Assembly (NCBI RefSeq): GCF_021018805.1
Contig: NW_026960607.1
Coordinates: 2,978,501-3,042,500, forward strand
DNA from: Prinia subflava
Taxonomy: Eukaryota; Chordata; Aves; Passeriformes; Cisticolidae
DNA: 64,000 bases
Direction of reading: 5' to 3'
In this document: piece after piece, positions 10,365 through 19,022 of the stretch
Layout: every line of letters starts with the position of its first letter
How positions within the stretch are numbered: position 1 is the first letter of the stretch
Notes under the pieces: model-generated
The model's database searches: none
What the model saw: the letters and a program-made list of their open reading frames with translations, nothing else
What the model was told of the DNA's origin: nothing
Translations under genes and position numbers: made by a program

Positions 10365-11223
10365 AAATCCTGGGGTGTTTTAGGAATGACCAATTGGACT
10401 CCCCACTGAGACATGGTGTCCCTCCCCCACAGTGGGGCGTTATAATCTGCTACGAAAGGACGGACATTCGCCACCTTTCCATAAGGTCCCTCAATTTGCA
10501 CCACGTTTTTCGAAATCCTTGCCATTGTGATTCCTCCTATGCCCTGAAGTTTGCCTGCCACCGGCTGTAATTCCCAGTTCGAAGGCCACATGCTTTGTGG
10601 CAGAATAGTGATGTCCGCGCCCGTGTCAAGGACTCCTACCACTAGGAGGCGCTCCGACCCATACGTAATGTTGCACGCCATAGAGGGTTTAGGTTCCCCC
10701 ACCACCTCTGTCCAGTAGACCTCTGGTGATTTACCGTCTGCTGTGATCTCTGCTGGGACCGGAATGGCTTGGGCAAAAATTGGCCCCCCTACCAGATAAA
10801 AGGGTGGGTGCATACAACGAGCCAACAACATGAGGCCTATTATTTTTCCCTTTATGGTCATGGGAGCTATCTCAATTTCCAAGGGTGTGTGTGCCGTGTC
10901 CCCAATAACAAAATACTCACTGTCCAATCCCATGTGGTAAACCGTCAGGTCCTGTGAGATGTTAGACAGGTCAACTGTTATAACCATCCACTCAGTAGAT
11001 CTGAAATGAAAACCTTTGGTAGTTACAAGTCTAAAACGGCCAAGTGGTTGCCAAACTTTGTTAGTTGAGCATTTAGCATTTACATTTTTCTGCACCTCCA
11101 CACCCCGTGACCTGCCCTCCCCCCCCTTTTTCTTTAAGAGAGAAGCTTTTGCCAATGTGAGTCCCGCTATATTTATATCTTTGCGCGTTGTTGTGTCAAC
11201 AGCGGGCACGTGCTGTAAATTCA
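10355..11223 (-). CDS. pro: Beta copy 1 pro: protease with N-terminal dUTPase-like region
   Basis: About 284 codons are open in the -1 frame relative to gag. The C-terminal part holds the retropepsin active site LDTGAD (near 10612-10630) and the WGRDTMSQWG segment before the stop. The N-terminal 150 residues contain a PPFYLVGGPIFAQAIP segment reminiscent of the IAQ motif of betaretroviral dUTPases, although other dUTPase motifs are not clear. Domain order dUTPase-like then protease is typical for betaretroviruses. The frame itself looks intact, but upstream gag and downstream pol are broken. Confidence 0.75.
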
Positions 11224-12985
11224 GTTTTTTTGTTTGTGGGATTTCTTCTGCTTCTGGGTCTGAGGGCAGGATCTGGCGAAGTGTCCTGGTTTCCTGCAGC
11301 GGAGGCAGATGATGCGCTGCCGCTGGTCTGGTGGCATCGGTTGCCTGCTTGGGTGTGGTCCTGCAGGGGCTGTATGCTGTGGGTGTGTTGGTCCAGGATG
11401 TCTTTCAGATGTGCAGAACATTTCTGCCCTTCTGGAACAAGCTTCTATCATCTGGGACAGAGTAGGTGGAGGGTCCAAGGGGAGACTGAGAATAATTCTA
11501 CGACAGGTCTCATTAGCATTTCTTTGAGCCATCTCTTTGATCAGCTCTGCCTGCACCACGGGATCTGGTACTTGGTGTTCTACCTGTGTCCTCAGACGAT
11601 CAACAAACTGTAAGAAATTCTCCGTAGCAAATTGTTTAACATTGACATAACTTCCTTTCCCTTCCCTTGATGGTAGCTGATAAAACATTTTCTCTGCAAC
11701 ATTGCTAATCCTAAGTAAAATTGGTTTGGATAACACTCGAGTTTGTTTTTCGGGGCAAGCCCAGACACCTTCACCACACAGATGTTCAAATGTAATATCA
11801 TTATTTTCAGTGTCCTTAGCCATATTAGGGTTTTGCTGAATCTCCTGTAAAAGTGTTCTTAAAGCTCTTTTCCACATATTGTCCCACAGATCATACTCTG
11901 AGGGAGATAACAGACATCTGAATAAGTCCTTAATATCACTAGGAACCATTTCATTAGAATCAAATGTGGCTCTAAACATCCCTTTAAAGATGGGAGTGTC
12001 CCTCCCAAACTCACGCTGTACCTTGCACAGCTCTTTCTTGTCTTGGTAGGAGAGTGGCTGGTATTGCCTAGAACCTTGCCTTCTACCTACATATGTAACA
12101 GGAGCAACAGAGAAAATGTGTTCATCTGCATTTGCGAAGGGTCTGAGAACTGCTGCTGGTATCCCTGTGCCTGGGGACACTGAAGTTACAGCGTTTGCAG
12201 TCCTTTGGGGTTTGGGAAGGGGGGGGGGCCATGCTCTGTCCGTGCTGGCTGGGCAACCCAGGCTGTCCCCCTCCCCCTGCCGTGTGGCAATCATACCCCC
12301 CACCGTGGCTGTGCGGGGAGGAGGGGCCGGCCCCCTCCATGCTGCCGGAGCAGCCGGGAGGGAGGCAGGGGGAGGAGGGGTGGGGCGGGGCTGCCGGAGG
12401 CCAAAAGGGGTTGGCACAGGGATAGAGGGCAGGGGCGGGGGCGGGGGCAGAGGGAGGGGGTAGAGGGGAGAAGGGGTTGTGGGAGGAAGCTCGGAGCACA
12501 TGGCAGCCGCCATTGTTATCAGCCACGTGGAGAGGGACCCCCAGGGGCTCTGCAGCCTGGCAGGAGCCCCGGGCCGCCGCTGCCCTCCCACCGAGATCAG
12601 TCGGAGAGAAACTGTCTCTGTTGGAAAGATCCCGGGACAAAGGTAAACCCGGATATAAAGATGGATCAGAGAGAGGAGGACTTGGGGGAAGTTTTAGCTC
12701 CTGGCTAGGTTTGCTTAATTCTAGAAGATGTTTACGAGCTTGCAAAAATATTGGGATAAATACAGAAGCAGCGTGATCATTATTTTGGACTTTATCTGTG
12801 ATCACAGTACCCACGTGGTCCCAAAAGGAAACAGTATCGATCTGTAATAAATCAGCTTCAGTAAATTCATGTTCTAACCAGCGAACAAATTTTTTTTGCA
12901 GCCTTTTGGAAATTTTAACGTTAATTAAAAGGTCCTGGAGTTGTTTTAATACACTCTTTTGAGGAGAAGATAGCTGTATGTACAT
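11221..12985 (-). pseudogene. gag: Beta copy 1 gag, frameshifted, myristoylation glycine lost
   Basis: The N-terminal frame (12985-12122) encodes matrix and a proline-rich linker with a PSAP late-domain motif. Capsid and nucleocapsid follow in the 12591-11221 frame, with one CX2CX4HX4C zinc knuckle (CLRCRKPGHFARSC). The switch lies at a run of ten G on the plus strand near 12219-12228, where copy 2 has no such run. Copy 1 starts Met-Tyr while copy 2 starts Met-Gly, so the N-myristoylation signal for membrane targeting is absent. Length without the shift would match copy 2 (about 590 codons). Confidence 0.88.
11224..11230 (-). promoter_or_regulatory. Gag/pro -1 ribosomal frameshift heptamer (A AAA AAC)
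   Basis: The gag frame reads CAA AAA AAC TGA on the minus strand, so the canonical slippery heptamer sits directly before the gag stop at 11221-11223. Pro continues in the -1 frame. The same arrangement exists in copy 2 (29341-29347) and beta C (54455-54461). Confidence 0.85.
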
Positions 12986-13593
12986 GATTCGATCTTACTG
13001 AAAGCTATTTTCTCAAATCCGGCCTCCAGTTGCTTCAGTCAGCTGTATGTGACTCCTGTGTCTCCTATAACCAGAGAGAACAGGCGGGGAAAACTCGGGG
13101 GCTGCGGTCGCGTATTCGCACCGTTTCTCCAGCCCCGGTGGCACCGGGGGGTCCCCGCAGCCTTTCTTGGCCGATGGGATACGTGCCCGGGCCGGGGTTT
13201 CCCCGAAAAGCAGGGCTTCCTCTGTGGAGCCGCTCCACGGGCCGGCGGGCCACGGCAATCGGAAATGAAAGAAAAAAAAAAGAAAAAAAAATCCCAGCGG
13301 CTGGGTCCTAAAGTCACCCGCTGCTACTTGCAAAGGTAAAATTACGCCCTCCCAGTTTGCGGTACCATTCAAACGGAGGTCTTTACCTGGTCCGTGGTAG
13401 CATATGCTGAGTCAGGAGCAACTGAAAGTCCTGTCTTTAGCTCACTCGTGACTGGGCAAAATCACAAGCCACGAGCTTATCCCTACCCACCTATAGCAAC
13501 AAAAGGTGGCCAAAGTGGCTAGGGTAATTGAACTTCCCAAAAAGCTTCTAAGACCCTGAAAGGTCTCCAGCTCCGCATGGGTTTCTACATTTA
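12986..13593 (-). other. 5' leader of beta copy 1
   Basis: The 600-bp region between primer-binding site and gag is nearly identical to the leader of copy 2. It should hold the packaging signal and splice donor; neither can be placed by reading alone. Its A-rich run at 13263-13291 is shared with copy 2, so it is part of the leader and not a retroposed poly(A) tail. Confidence 0.6.
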
Positions 13594-13611
13594 AACCCAG
13601 GTTGGGGGCCA
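13594..13611 (-). other. Primer-binding site of beta copy 1 (Lys1,2-like)
   Basis: The minus-strand 18-mer starts TGGCCCCCAA, two bases from the LTR end. It matches the tRNA-Lys1,2 type site at about 14 of 18 positions. The copy 2 site has a different single mismatch in the middle, so the shared ancestor was likely closer to lysine. Confidence 0.6.
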
Positions 13612-13613
13612 AT

Positions 13614-13938
13614 TGATAAATAACCCTCCTTATTCCCCTCAAGGGTCTAAGCTAGCTCAGTCCTTCTCAGGCCCAGGAGGATTATATCAAGAAAGACAGG
13701 AAAAGGATTCAAAAGAGGCTCTTACCCTTTCTTTGCTGCAGCGATCTTTATTCCAGGTTGGTGTCCCAGGAGAGAGGGCGATCCCGGGGGACAGGGGTCT
13801 TTTCTCAGGATTTCTGAGGGAGGGGCAAGCTGGCACACAGCCAATGGGGTCAGAAGGGGAAGGAAGGGTCAGACTACATGACAGGGGTTCCAGGGGTCCC
13901 TGAGGGAGAAGAAACCATTTCCCCAGGGGGATGTAACA
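13614..13938 (-). repeat. 5' LTR of beta copy 1
   Basis: Partner of 5829-6150, begins TGATAAATAAC on the plus strand and ends GATGTAACA. It is followed by the target duplication CGGGGG at 13939-13944, after which alpha-like gag sequence resumes. Confidence 0.92.
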
Positions 13939-13944
13939 CGGGGG
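13939..13944. repeat. Target-site duplication CGGGGG (right) of beta copy 1
   Basis: Second copy of the 6-bp target sequence also found at 5823-5828. Confidence 0.88.
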
Positions 13945-14946
13945 GAGGTCTCTCCCTTAGATGGAAGCAGCGCCAAGCGCCGCTCCCGATCGGGCATGCG
14001 ATCTCTGCTGTTCTCCCGCGCACGCGCGTTTGCAAAAGCCCGCTGTTCTGGGCTGAGCGGGTGCTCTCTGCCACTCTCCCGCGCATACGTTCCCGTGGAG
14101 AGCCGCGGCGCCGCTTTGAGCATGCACCCTCTCCCTTCTTGCCGCGCGTACGCACCAGCCAAAGCCCGCAGCTCCTGTCTGAGCGTGCGCTCCTCTCCCT
14201 CTTCCCCGTCTCTCTCCTGCGCATGCGCATCAGCGGATACTCGCGGCTCCCCACCACAGACATCCGGACCCCGCCCCTCCTCACGGCCGCCGGCACCATT
14301 TTCAAATGCGTATGGCGGCGGCGCAGCCCGCGCCGCGTTTTCAGCGTCTCTGGCTTCACCCGCCAATCCCTCCCAGAAGAACAGTGCGCGTTGCCGCGCC
14401 TCGGGCTCCGAAATGCCGGCCGGCAGCGAAGAGCCGGGCGAGGGACTCGTGGTTTTTTGGGAAGGTTCCGCGGGCGGGGAGGGACCCGATGGTTTCGGCG
14501 GGGGGGGTCGGGGGATTCTCTAAGGGCACTGGGGGGTTTGGGCTCGGGCTCCGGGAGCGGGGAAGCGCGCCTGGCTCCCGCGGCTCCCCGCCCTCGGACA
14601 AATCGCGTTCGAATGCCGTTTGCGTGGTGGCACCCACTCCCGATTTGGGTGCAGTTAGCAAACACACGCGTGCTGCGCTCCAGGTCTCCTGTTCCTCCAG
14701 CGCCTTGCTCAAAGCCCGCTCGACTCTTCCCCACGCTTTGAGACTTTTCGCACTGCCCGAGGCTTTCGTATCCTTAGCCAGGGCAATCGTGCACTTATCC
14801 CATACCTCCGAATGGAGTATATCTATTGGGCGGTCTATCACCCCCAGCTCTAATAATCTTGCCATAGCAAGTTGAAGATCTCTGAGCTTACACTTAATTC
14901 CCCACTGTTTATGAATCAAACTCACGACCTTCGCGATAGCCTCCAT
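13945..14946 (-). pseudogene. gag: Alpha-like gag N-terminus: matrix, PPPY motif, repeat-rich linker
   Basis: The start codon at 14946-14944 begins MEAIAKVV, and the first 100 residues resemble alpharetroviral matrix by pattern. The frame stops at 14356 and the reading carries on in the overlapping frame 14366-13869. This second frame has a PPPY late-budding motif (about 14310-14321), as in alpharetroviral p2. After it comes an Arg/Glu-rich stretch made of 21-residue repeats up to the nested insertion. The strong GC bias creates long shadow frames on the opposite strand, which are not genes. Confidence 0.75.
14017..14240 (-). repeat. 63-bp degenerate tandem repeat in alpha-like gag
   Basis: Units begin at 14017, 14080 and 14143 with exact 63-bp spacing (a CGCGCRYACG-like start), and a fourth begins at 14218 after a 12-bp longer unit. 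Because 63 is divisible by three, the gag frame is kept and 21-residue units, each starting near an Ala-Arg-(Gln/Glu)-Glu pattern, are encoded. Confidence 0.7.
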
Positions 14947-15053
14947 GATCCTCGCTGGTCCGGGGACGTCTCCCCCGCCGTGGGTCGGTCCTTTTGTCCC
15001 GCCCCAGCCGCTGCTCCTGTCCAGGCGAAAACCCCGATTCCCGAGCGTTTTTC

Positions 15054-15071
15054 TCCCAGGTTTCGGCACCA
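15054..15071 (-). other. Primer-binding site of alpha-like provirus (tRNA-Phe type)
   Basis: The minus-strand 18-mer TGGTGCCGAAACCTGGGA matches the complement of the vertebrate tRNA-Phe 3' end at 17 of 18 positions as I know it. It lies four bases from the 5' LTR. Exogenous alpharetroviruses use tRNA-Trp, so this is an unusual primer. Confidence 0.8.
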
Positions 15072-15075
15072 CTAA

Positions 15076-15414
15076 TGTTGCCTTTCGATGGAAAGGCAGG
15101 CGACCTGGTTTCAGAAAGCCAGCACGGCGGCTCGACCTTCTCCCGAGCCACTCGGGCCACAGACACGCTGACACCAATGTGGTGGACGGCGAATGGCGAT
15201 TTATTAGGTTCTTACATGGGGTTATATAGTCTAAGGGGTCTTCACTAGTCAGGGGGGAGGGAAGGTTAAAGGTTAGTGGAAAACTACTGGGTTTGGAGGG
15301 GCTACATTGTTCTCAAAGTTAGTTACACATCTCAAAGGGTGAGGGGGAGGTTCCTGTCTTTCCGTTACAATCCCGAGATCTTCCGCGGCGCCAGGCCTTA
15401 TCTCCTCACACACA
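15076..15414 (-). repeat. 5' LTR of alpha-like provirus
   Basis: It is 339 bp, near-identical to the copy at 1969-2312, with the same TATATAA and AATAAA spacing on the minus strand. It ends ...CACACACA before the duplication TGAGAA at 15415-15420. Confidence 0.93.
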
Positions 15415-15420
15415 TGAGAA
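15415..15420. repeat. Target-site duplication TGAGAA (right) of alpha-like provirus
   Basis: Second copy of the 6-bp target also at 1963-1968. Confidence 0.93.
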
Positions 15421-16548
15421 ATAATGCAACTGCTGGAAGCAGTTCAACTGCCTGAAAAGGTGGCAATCATGCACATTAAGGCACATCAAAAGGTGAGCTC
15501 AGAATTGGAAGAGGGAAATGAGCTGGCGGACAGAGAGGCAAAAGAAGCAGCAAAAGGTGAGGTGATAGTGGAAGGAGCCCTGATTCCCGATGGCCAAATC
15601 TCCCTTGAAGGTAAGCCAGTGTACAATAAAAAGAATAAAGAGTTAATTGAAGTCCAAAAGGGAACATATAACCAAGAGGGATGGGCTATTACAGAAGGAG
15701 GGAAATTGGTTATCCCCTCCCATTTACTGTGGCCATTAGTAAGGGAAGAACATCAGAAAACACACTGAGGAATTGATGCTTTGTATAATTATTTGATTGG
15801 AAAGATCACTGCCAGGAATTTATATGCCACTATCACCCAAGTGGCCTGGCAGTGTGAACTTTGCCTCCAGACTAACCCTAAGAACACCCCTAAACCAAAC
15901 CTTGGCCAAATTGGAAAGGGCCACGGACCCGGTCAGCAGTGGCCAATTGATTATTCGGAATTACCAAGAAAAGGGGGGTATCAATATTTGTTGGTGTTAA
16001 CAGACACCTTTTCAGGATGGCCAGAAGCTTTCCCCACCAGAACTGCCAAAGCCCGGGAGGTAACCAAGGTGTTACTGCAAGGAATAATACCCTGCTTTGG
16101 AGTTCCAGCCACAATATCTTCAGACAGGGGACCGCATTTCATTTCAAAGATAGTTCAACAGATCAGTCAGCATCTGGGCATAAACTGGGAACTTCATACG
16201 CCATACCCTCCCCAGTCAAGTGGCCAAGTTGAAAAAATGAACCATCTGATTAAACAACAAATGGTCAGGCTAGGGCAAGAGGCTAATTTACCTTGGCCCC
16301 AGTCCCTCCCCTTAGTATTGCTGCGAATTCGGACTAAGCCCAGAACTAAAAAAAAGCTGAGCCCCTTTGAAATGCTTTATGGGAGACCATATGGTGTGCA
16401 AAAAGGGGTATCCACCCAAATTGGAGAAGAAAGGCTGACTGCATACATGATAACCTTAGGCACACAGCTTAGAAAAATTGAGAAACGTGGCTGGAACTCA
16501 AAGCAGAGGGCTAGATGGGCCAGTGCATGACATACAACCTGGGGATTA
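15421..16548 (+). pseudogene. pol: Gamma-like ERV pol fragment B (RNase H end, integrase)
   Basis: This continues the gene cut at 1962. The first part finishes RNase H (HIKAHQK, ELADREAKEAA). A TGA at 15766-15768 interrupts the integrase N-terminus. A long frame to 16530 contains the zinc-finger cysteines (CELC) and DDE core residues in WPIDYSE, SSDRGPHF and SSGQVEKMN. Homology to the second gamma-like ERV stops abruptly at about 16548, before the pol end, so envelope and 3' LTR are lost. Confidence 0.85.
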
Positions 16549-16719
16549 GGAGCACAGTGGTCTCTGAATCAGAGCCATGAAGGCTGCGCAGCCCTGCGGT
16601 TGTGGCTGTTGGCCCCCTCCCCGGCTTATCCCTCTCCAGCACTTTTAGTTCTTTTAGTGGTTTTTCACGGTTATAATTTGTGTGGTTGCTTATGCGCCGC
16701 GGGAGCGGGGCACTGCTCA
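16549..16719. other. Unassigned sequence
   Basis: Nothing recognisable is seen between the end of the pol fragment and the shared repeat at 16720. It may be an unrecognised LTR remnant. Confidence 0.3.
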
Positions 16720-16823
16720 TGATTTATTAAAATATTCATATCGATCTAATATCAATATTCAACTGTGACAGACAAAACACTCTCTAACAGGTAAAGTTAG
16801 AAAGTGTATGTTTATCACGAAGC
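16720..16823 (+). repeat. Dispersed repeat segment a, copy 1
   Basis: About 104 bp starting TGATTTATTAAAATAT and containing TGTGACAGACAAAACACTC is repeated with few differences at 34146-34249. On the minus strand the order includes an AATAAA. LTR origin is suspected but no partner or target duplication could be defined. Confidence 0.7.
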
Positions 16824-17272
16824 TGGCCAGCGCATGAGATAGCTCCCTAATGCGCACTGCAAAGATCACAGGTAATTACAAAGCCTTTTATTTACAAAAA
16901 TGTTGAATACACAAAATACAAATGCATATTCATACTCCTGTCACTTCCTCTTCTCTGCTTCGTATGCTAATTGACAAAAAGGCTATTAAGCATGCGTGGT
17001 TTGTTCCCTGAAATGGGTTGGTGGTCTTTTTGTGAGGGGTGGTCACCAAAAGGAGGAAGTAAAACGAGTCTTCCTCTTTCTGAACTTTCAGCCTTTTCAA
17101 TGCAGATGTGATTAATGGATGGTAGAACTCCCTGCTTCCTGTTTTCCAGGACTATTTCAGTGGGTTTCTGGAAACAGGAGATCTTGTGCTGTATTGATTA
17201 GTTTCTCTGTTTGACAAGCAATGAGTTATTAAATCCGGGGTAGCTTATCTTAAATCTGGTTTCTTTTAACCA
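16824..17272. other. Sequence between repeat segments a and b (copy 1)
   Basis: This AT-rich stretch has no coding potential. It does not resemble the corresponding interval between the second copies of segments a and b, apart from a short TTCTTTT(A/C)A stretch at its right end. Confidence 0.4.
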
Positions 17273-17388
17273 TCCTCTAACTTTTAACTGATTTCAGCAA
17301 AGCTTATCTATTCATTTCAGCTAAATCAGCAACATCTATTGTTAACTGTAACCTTAGCTTTTCTCAAAGCTTCAAAATTAGTGTCTCA
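17273..17388 (+). repeat. Dispersed repeat segment b, copy 1
   Basis: This 116-bp segment (TCCTCTAACTTTTAACTG ... TTAGTGTCTCA) recurs at 41546-41661 with only about two or three differences. Both copies lie to the right of a segment a copy. Confidence 0.75.
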
Positions 17389-17485
17389 TTTCCCCACTTC
17401 TTCTTTGAATTGAGTAAATTCTTTTACTCAGTATACAGCGTATTCATCTATCCAAGCCGTACAGCTAGTATCTCTCAAGACCAAG

Positions 17486-18802
17486 TGTCGTGGTTGGGGG
17501 GAGAGGTGAATTTTTCCAGGGGGATGTGGGAAGGCCAATCAGTGATCAGGTTTTGTGCTGGCACTTGGATTGGCCACTCGGAGGTTTGGACACGCCTCTG
17601 AGGACACAAGGGGTTAAAAGCAGGACTCCAGGGGGGTTCGGCCACTTTTTTGGATTCCGGTTTAAGCGGACAGACATCTCAGGCCTCCTCCCCCCGTCCA
17701 GCCACGAGGCTGGGTGGGGGAGGGGAAACACGTGGCCAGGCTCAGGTAAGCCGGAGCCCCAGGGGGCAGGGAAGAGAGTGAACAAGACTGGGAGCTAGCC
17801 CCCATCCAAGATGGAGGGGTGGAAAACTGTGGAAGTGCCTTCTGTCCCGTTCCCCCCCCACCCTCTGGAAGAAGGTGCCCAGCTGCGTGTGGGAGTTGCC
17901 GAGCCTGGGAGTGCCTGAGCCTGCCGGGAGCCAGGAACTGTTAACCCTTTCTTGGCAAAAGAAAACTTTTCTAGACATTGATTCTCATGGCTGGTGGTTT
18001 GTAAGAAGAGAGAGACAGACAGCCTGGGACTGAGATGTCAAAGGAAGATGAAGAGAATCTCAAAATGGGCAGTGATGAAGAGGAGTGGCTTTTAGGCTGG
18101 ACTTTTCTTGCATAATGTTAGACATAGACTGAACTTGAGTCTCTTTGAACATAAACTGCATTTGGGTGGATGCAACCGGCTCGACTTTGCTGCAGTGACT
18201 GACACTGTAAGAGTGGAGCGAACAGAGAAGAGAAGATCTCTGTTCCTGGAAACCCTCGGCCCCAGGAGATAGATGGGGAGAGCTTGGCATGCAAGCATCC
18301 TTAAAAGAGCCCTATAGCAGCTTTGGCCCATGGACAGTGGTGAGAGCACTGGACATGGAAAAGAGAGTGTCACCCTGGCAGACTTCTCCGGGTGGTGCCA
18401 TGGGTGACATGGAAACACATAAGGGGTAGACCTGTGTTTTCTGGGGTGCAATCTATGGTGCGAGAGAGACTCCTCTCTCCCTTGCTGAACTGAAGATTAG
18501 GTTTTTTTGAGCGGTGATTGATTTAAAACCCAAGGTTTTGGTCTATGGAAGGTAACATGCAAGAGGTGGAAATTGGGGGAGGAGAAGAAATGTTCTGGGA
18601 AGTTTTCATTTCTGTTTTTTGTGTGTGTTTAGGGTTTTTTTTTCTTTTCTATTTCTGTTCTTATGTAGTTCAATAAAGGTTTTTTTCTGTTTTCAAGTTT
18701 TAGGCCTGCTCTGCTCTGTTCTTGATCACATCCCACAGTAGTTGTTAGGAAAAACATATATTCATGGGTGCATTAGCATCTGGCCAGTGCCAACCCATGA
18801 CA
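17486..18802 (+). repeat. ERV-L-type solo LTR (about 1.3 kb)
   Basis: It begins TGTCGTGGTTGG and ends CCAACCCATGACA, imperfect inverted ends of the kind known for avian class III LTRs. A TTAAAA promoter-like box lies near 17614 and AATAAA at about 18672. No internal retroviral genes adjoin it. The 5 bp on either side (CCAAG and CATCT) do not match, so the flanks may have been rearranged. Left flank is unclassified, right flank is a gamma-like env remnant. Confidence 0.7.
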
Positions 18803-18807
18803 CATCT

Positions 18808-19005
18808 TTAAACATTTCTTCCTTCCCAGAAGCTTGCATTGGTGACTTTTAGCATCTTGTTTAAAGCCTTAAGAGAGTAAGGGTCATAAGCTCTTCCTTG
18901 GCACCCGTATATCCCAGTCACATTATAAGTATGTGGTATTGCATTGACTCTTGTTATGGCTAAGGTAATTACTACAATAGTTACAACTTTCCACATAATG
19001 TCCAT
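18808..19005 (-). pseudogene. env: Gamma-like env start, about 65 codons
   Basis: The frame begins 18 bases after the pol stop with MDIMWKVVTIVVITLAITRVN, a signal peptide, and continues into a short predicted surface subunit with an NVTG glycosylation motif. It ends at a stop near the edge of the ERV-L-type LTR, where homology to any envelope is lost. Truncation is by rearrangement or LTR insertion. Confidence 0.65.
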
Positions 19006-19022
19006 AATAACTATTAGTTCAT

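Larger units (their letters stand above)
5829..13938 (-). mobile_element. Beta-like endogenous provirus, copy 1
   Basis: This is a full-length 8.1-kb provirus with paired LTRs (322 and 325 bp), Lys-like primer-binding site, gag, pro, pol, env and polypurine tract. It belongs to the same family as copy 2 at 23950-32079. Defects visible against copy 2 are loss of the gag myristoylation glycine, a gag frameshift in a poly-G run, a stop at the RNase H glutamate, a frameshift before integrase, and a stop inside the envelope membrane anchor. It is inserted in the gag linker of the alpha-like provirus. Confidence 0.92.
1969..15414 (-). mobile_element. Alpha-like endogenous provirus, defective, carrying a nested beta-like provirus
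   Basis: Two LTRs of 344 and 339 bp, a primer-binding site, a gag start, a protease, pol and a polypurine tract lie in order on the minus strand. Relationship to alpharetroviruses is read from the RT, RNase H and integrase sequences, the protease placed directly upstream of pol, the 6-bp duplication and the very short R region. Capsid, nucleocapsid and envelope are not found. After removing the nested 8.1-kb insertion the element would be about 5.3 kb, short for the genus. It sits inside the gamma-like pol fragment. Confidence 0.88.

Noticed and set aside
12116..12776. Several plus-strand frames rich in Gly/Arg (also 30160-30925)
   Set aside because: Shadows of the proline-rich gag linker of beta copies 1 and 2 on the other strand.
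13263..13291. A-rich run as a possible retroposed poly(A) tail
   Set aside because: The same run occurs at the same place in the leader of copy 2 (about 31417-31440), so it belongs to the provirus.
13878..14741. 287-codon plus-strand frame opposite the alpha-like gag
   Set aside because: It is antisense to a gag with matrix and PPPY motifs; very GC-rich sequence keeps all frames open, and no domain is seen.
15054..15071. tRNA-Phe 3' end as evidence of a tRNA gene
   Set aside because: Only 18 bases match and they lie next to an LTR; no cloverleaf is present. It is a primer-binding site.
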